Shown here: positions 60,883-64,000 of the stretch, piece by piece
How the letters are laid out: each line of letters starts with the position of its first letter
Position numbering within the stretch: the first letter of the stretch is position 1
Assembly: GCA_900555045.1 (NCBI GenBank)
Contig: USJW01000007.1
Location: 1 to 64,000 of the forward strand
Length of the DNA: 64,000 bases
Reading direction: 5' to 3'
Origin: an uncultured Clostridium sp.
Lineage (GTDB): Bacteria > Bacillota > Clostridia > Lachnospirales > Lachnospiraceae
The notes under the pieces: generated by a model
What the model was told of the DNA's origin: nothing
Databases searched by the model: none
Seen by the model: the letters and a program-made list of their open reading frames with translations, nothing else
Made by a program: the position numbers and the translations under genes

Positions 60883-61761
60883 ATGTTAAAAAGCATGACT
60901 GGTTTCGGCAGATGCGAGAATGTGACGGACGAGTACAAGATTTCTGTCGAGATGAAGGCCGTTAATCACAGATATCTGGATTTAAGTATTAAGATGCCCA
61001 AGAAGTTCAATTATTTTGAAGCTTCCATCCGGACACTCCTTAAGAAATATATCCAGAGGGGAAAAGTGGATTTGTTCATCAACTACGAGGATTACACAGA
61101 AGGCAATATGTGCCTTAAGTATAACCGGGCGCTGGCTGCTGAATATATGGAGTACTTTAACAGGATGTCGGATGAGTTTGGCATCCAGAATGATGTGAAG
61201 GTGTCGGCCCTGGCCAAGTTTCCTGAGGTGCTTACCATGGAGCAGGTGCCTGACGACGAGGAGCATCTGTGGGAACTTCTTTCAGAAGCCCTTAAGGAGG
61301 CCGCCGTCAAGTTTGTGGAGTCAAGGGAGATGGAGGGAGAACACCTTAAGAAGGACCTTTTAGGCAAACTGGATTATATGGAAACGCTGGTGGATTTTAT
61401 CGAAGAGCGCTCCCCTCAGATTTTAACAGAGTACAGAAACCGGCTGGAGGACAAGGTAAAGGAGCTTTTAAGCAACACAGCCATGGAGGAGAGCCGTATC
61501 GCGGCAGAAGTTACCATCTATGCGGATAAGATATGTGTGGATGAGGAGACGGTGCGTCTCAGAAGCCATATACACAACACCAGAAATGAGCTTTTAAGCG
61601 GAGAGAGCGTTGGCCGCAAGCTGGATTTCATTGCCCAGGAGATGAACCGGGAGGCAAATACCATTCTGTCCAAGTCCACGGACCTGTCCATCTCGGACAA
61701 GGCCATTGCCCTTAAGACCGAGATCGAAAAGGTCAGGGAGCAGATACAGAATATTGAATAG
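60883..61761 (+). CDS. yicC: YicC family endoribonuclease
   Basis: A 292-residue YicC/YloC protein. The N-terminal signature MLKSMTGFGR and EMKAVNHRYLDL, and C-terminal domain with EMNREANTILSKSTD are clear. E. coli YicC is a ribonuclease involved in small RNA decay; the Firmicute role is less certain. ATG 60883 gives the family start and follows AGAGAGG; ATG 60853 would add ten residues. It heads the operon with gmk and rpoZ. Confidence 0.93.
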   Translation: MLKSMTGFGRCENVTDEYKISVEMKAVNHRYLDLSIKMPKKFNYFEASIRTLLKKYIQRGKVDLFINYEDYTEGNMCLKYNRALAAEYMEYFNRMSDEFGIQNDVKVSALAKFPEVLTMEQVPDDEEHLWELLSEALKEAAVKFVESREMEGEHLKKDLLGKLDYMETLVDFIEERSPQILTEYRNRLEDKVKELLSNTAMEESRIAAEVTIYADKICVDEETVRLRSHIHNTRNELLSGESVGRKLDFIAQEMNREANTILSKSTDLSISDKAIALKTEIEKVREQIQNIE

Positions 61762-61804
61762 GAACATCCAAATAAGTACATTGAAAAGTCAGGGAGAGCA
61801 TACC

Positions 61805-62437
61805 ATGAACCAGCAGGGAATTTTAGTGGTAGTATCCGGATTCTCCGGAGCAGGAAAGGGAACACTCATGAAAGAGCTGCTAAAGCGGTATGACAATTAT
61901 GCATTGTCCGTATCCGCCACCACAAGGCAGCCCAGGGAAGGAGAAAAGGACGGGGAGGATTATTTCTTCGTCAACAGGGAATATTTTCAGCAGATGATTG
62001 AGGAAGGGCGTCTGGTGGAGTACGCTCAGTACGTGAACCATTACTACGGCACGCCCAGGGATTATGTGGAGAAGAAGATGGCAGAGGGAAAGGACGTAAT
62101 TCTGGAGATTGAGATTCAGGGCGCTCTTAAGGTGAAGAAGCGTTTTCCCGATGCGCTGCTGATTTTCGTGACGCCGCCCAGTGCCGGGGAGCTTCGCCGC
62201 CGTCTGGTAGGCAGGGGAACAGAGACCATTGAGGTCATCAATGCCAGGCTCCGCCGTGCTGCTGAGGAGGCGTCGGGTATGGAAGCCTATGATTACCTGC
62301 TGATTAACGACGAGATTGATGCCTGTGTGGAGCAGATGCATCAGCTTATTACTCTGCAGCACAGTAAGACCTGCTATCATTTGGACTTCCTGAGCAGGAT
62401 GCGGGAAGAACTTTACCACCTGGATGACAGACAGTAA
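61805..62437 (+). CDS. gmk: Guanylate kinase
   Basis: A 210-residue kinase converting GMP to GDP. The P-loop is SGFSGAGKGTL, with ATTRQPREGEKDGEDYFFV (GMP binding) and a C-terminal block YLLINDEID. ATG 61805 follows CAGGGAGAG; an in-frame ATG at 61706 lies inside yicC and is rejected. The remA (DUF370) gene that often lies between yicC and gmk is absent: only 43 bases separate them. Confidence 0.96.
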   Translation: MNQQGILVVVSGFSGAGKGTLMKELLKRYDNYALSVSATTRQPREGEKDGEDYFFVNREYFQQMIEEGRLVEYAQYVNHYYGTPRDYVEKKMAEGKDVILEIEIQGALKVKKRFPDALLIFVTPPSAGELRRRLVGRGTETIEVINARLRRAAEEASGMEAYDYLLINDEIDACVEQMHQLITLQHSKTCYHLDFLSRMREELYHLDDRQ

Positions 62438-62482
62438 ACCATTTATAAAAATCATATAACAATTTTGAAAGGGGAATGTAAT

Positions 62483-62746
62483 ATGTTACATCCATCATAC
62501 ACCGATTTAATCAACGTAGTAAACAGCGATATTGAGCCAGGGGAACAGCCGGTGGTACAGAGCCGTTATTCCATCGTCATTGCGGCTTCCAGACGCGCCA
62601 GACAGCTCATTGCGGGGGAGGACCCCATGGTTGCCGGAGCAGCAGGAAAGAAACCTCTGTCCATTGCCATTGATGAACTGTATCACCAGAAGGTAAAAAT
62701 CCTTCCGGAGGAAGAGACAACGGAAGAGGAAGAGCAGAACGCATAA
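62483..62746 (+). CDS. rpoZ: RNA polymerase omega subunit
   Basis: An 87-residue omega subunit that aids RNA polymerase assembly. The conserved core is RYSIVIAASRRARQLI followed by KPLSIAIDELYHQKV and an acidic Glu-rich tail. ATG 62483 follows AAAGGGGA; a TTG at 62465 would lie before that site. It follows gmk closely, as in most Firmicutes. Confidence 0.94.
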   Translation: MLHPSYTDLINVVNSDIEPGEQPVVQSRYSIVIAASRRARQLIAGEDPMVAGAAGKKPLSIAIDELYHQKVKILPEEETTEEEEQNA

Positions 62747-62842
62747 ATCATAAGCCGTCTCCTGTACAGGGAAGCATTCTGGGTCATTTCCGGTGCTGCC
62801 TGGACAGAGATGGCTTAAATGTTCATTAGGAGTTATTTTCAT

Positions 62843-64000
62843 ATGGAGAATATAAAGTTATTTTGCGTATCCCTTGGATGCGATAAGAATCTGGTGGATA
62901 CAGAGAAGATGCTGGGACTGTTAAACGGGCGGGGCATCACGTTTACGGACGACGAGACAGAGGCGGATGTGATACTGGTCAATACCTGCTGCTTTATCGG
63001 AGATGCCAAGGAGGAAAGCGTTAACACCATCCTGGACATGGCCCGGTATAAGGAGGAAGGGAACTTAAAGGCCCTTCTGGTGGCGGGATGCCTGGCCCAG
63101 AGATATAAGCAGGAAATTCTGGATGAGATACCTGAGGTGGACGCTATCCTTGGGACCACTTCCTATGAGGAGGTGGCAAAGGTGCTGGACGAGGTGCTGG
63201 CAGGAAGATCAGGCACCCATCTTTCCTGTTTTCACGATTTGAGCGAGCTTCCCCAGACGGAAGTCAGACGTGTGGTTACCACCGGCGGCCATTATGCTTT
63301 TCTTAAAATCGCGGAGGGCTGTGACAAGCGCTGCACCTATTGTATCATCCCTTATTTAAGGGGCCCCTACCGCAGCGTTCCCATTGAGCAGCTGGTGAAG
63401 GAAGCCAGGCAGCTGGCGGAAGCAGGCGTAAAAGAGCTGATTCTGGTGGCGCAGGAAACCACCCTCTACGGCAGGGACCTTTACGGGGAGAAATGTCTTC
63501 CGAGACTTCTTAAGGAGCTGGCAAAGATTCCGGGTATCTGGTGGATTCGCATTCAGTACTGCTATCCGGAGGAAATCACGGATGAGCTTATAGAGACCAT
63601 CCGGACAGAGGAAAAGGTGTGCAACTACCTGGATATACCCATACAGCATGCCAGCGACCGGATTCTTAAGCGCATGGGACGCAGGACCAACAAGGAAGAA
63701 CTGATGGAGCGCATCGGAAAACTGAGGCAGGAGATTCCGGATATTGCCATCCGGACTACCCTGATTTCGGGCTTTCCGGGAGAGACCGAGAGCGACCATG
63801 AGGAGCTGATGGACTTTGTCAATGAGATGGAGTTTGAGCGTCTGGGTGTATTTGCTTATTCCGCTGAGGAGGATACACCGGCCTTTTCCTATCCCGACCA
63901 GGTGCCGGAGGAGGTGAAGGAGGAGCGCAGGGACGAAATCATGGAGCTGCAGCAGGACATTGCATTTGAACACTGTGAGAACATGGTAGGCAGGGTGCTT
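62843..64000 (+). CDS. rimO: Ribosomal protein S12 methylthiotransferase RimO (partial, runs off right edge)
   Basis: The first 386 codons of a radical SAM methylthiotransferase that modifies Asp of ribosomal protein S12. Start MENIKLFCVSLGCDKNLVDT, N-terminal UPF0004 Cys residues (SLGCDKN, NTCCFIGDA, AGCLAQRY), radical SAM motif CDKRCTYC and PYLRGPYRS follow; the RimO-specific CDKN and CYP (QYCYPEE) patterns distinguish it from MiaB. ATG 62843 follows TTAGGAG. The 3' end and TRAM domain are outside the window. Confidence 0.95.
   Translation, partial: MENIKLFCVSLGCDKNLVDTEKMLGLLNGRGITFTDDETEADVILVNTCCFIGDAKEESVNTILDMARYKEEGNLKALLVAGCLAQRYKQEILDEIPEVDAILGTTSYEEVAKVLDEVLAGRSGTHLSCFHDLSELPQTEVRRVVTTGGHYAFLKIAEGCDKRCTYCIIPYLRGPYRSVPIEQLVKEARQLAEAGVKELILVAQETTLYGRDLYGEKCLPRLLKELAKIPGIWWIRIQYCYPEEITDELIETIRTEEKVCNYLDIPIQHASDRILKRMGRRTNKEELMERIGKLRQEIPDIAIRTTLISGFPGETESDHEELMDFVNEMEFERLGVFAYSAEEDTPAFSYPDQVPEEVKEERRDEIMELQQDIAFEHCENMVGRVL

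Noticed and set aside
1..64000. CRISPR arrays, tRNA or rRNA genes, transposons and prophage genes
   Set aside because: No repeat-spacer pattern, rRNA-like stretch or transposase/integrase motif was seen; tRNA genes cannot be fully excluded by eye but no convincing cloverleaf with a TTCGA-type arm was noticed.

Overview
The window is about 64 kb of a spore-forming Firmicute, most likely a Lachnospiraceae-type Clostridium. The signs are sporulation genes (yqfC, yqfD, spoIVA, a SpoVB-like flippase), Clostridia-type gene clusters (proB-DUF896-folate ligase-proA; rplS-lepB-ylqF-rnhB-yraN-pgeF; DUF512-der-plsY-gpsA), lipoprotein solute-binding proteins with Ala/Thr/Glu-rich spacers, strong GGAGG ribosome sites and many TTGACA/TATAAT promoters. 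Sampled coding sequence left of about 58.5 kb is roughly 60-63% G+C, which creates many long but meaningless antisense reading frames. No rRNA, tRNA, CRISPR array, transposase, integrase or prophage gene was seen.

Layout. 0.2-6.2 kb: yqfC-yqfD-phoH-ybeY, a DUF3048 lipoprotein and a SpoVB/MurJ-like flippase. 6.3-13.3 kb: a BofC-like small protein, two FAD oxidoreductases, proline genes proB and proA with DUF896 and 5-formyl-THF cyclo-ligase between them, and signal peptidase I, closed by a perfect-stem hairpin. 13.3-14.6 kb (minus): acetamidase/formamidase. 14.9-18.4 kb: a heterodimeric ABC exporter. 18.5-28.8 kb: RNA modification, repair and translation genes (miaB, mutS, trmD, a CorC/HlyC protein, rplS, a second lepB, ylqF, rnhB, yraN, pgeF). 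29.0-32.1 kb: a two-gene molybdopterin oxidoreductase and 4x[4Fe-4S] subunit. 32.2-38.4 kb: a sugar operon (GH2 glycosidase, GntR regulator, binding protein, two permeases; no ATPase). 38.5-39.7 kb (minus): a divergent PRPP synthetase. 40.0-44.8 kb: DUF512 radical SAM protein, a small Cys protein, der, plsY, gpsA. 45.0-49.8 kb: a complete branched-chain amino acid type ABC operon. 49.9-55.4 kb: an HD protein, spoIVA, an MBL/beta-CASP protein, rnhA and a membrane-anchored LprI-like protein. 55.6-58.6 kb: alaS and rpsU. 58.8-64.0 kb: rqcH (minus), yicC, gmk, rpoZ and the start of rimO, running off the right edge.

Most genes are housekeeping and the clusters resemble those of related genomes. 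The accessory parts are the molybdoenzyme pair, the GH2/ABC sugar operon, the acetamidase, the exporter and the liv operon. The most notable observations are: a molybdoenzyme whose N-terminal cluster motif seems to use His in place of the first Cys and which has no Tat signal, anchor or chaperone; symmetric operator-like sequences placed on the core promoters of three operons; a tandem 23-bp repeat upstream of yicC; and a drop in G+C from about 62% to about 50% right after rpsU, which is either a real genomic boundary or an assembly join at a conserved gene. No clearly undescribed multi-gene system could be demonstrated from sequence alone.
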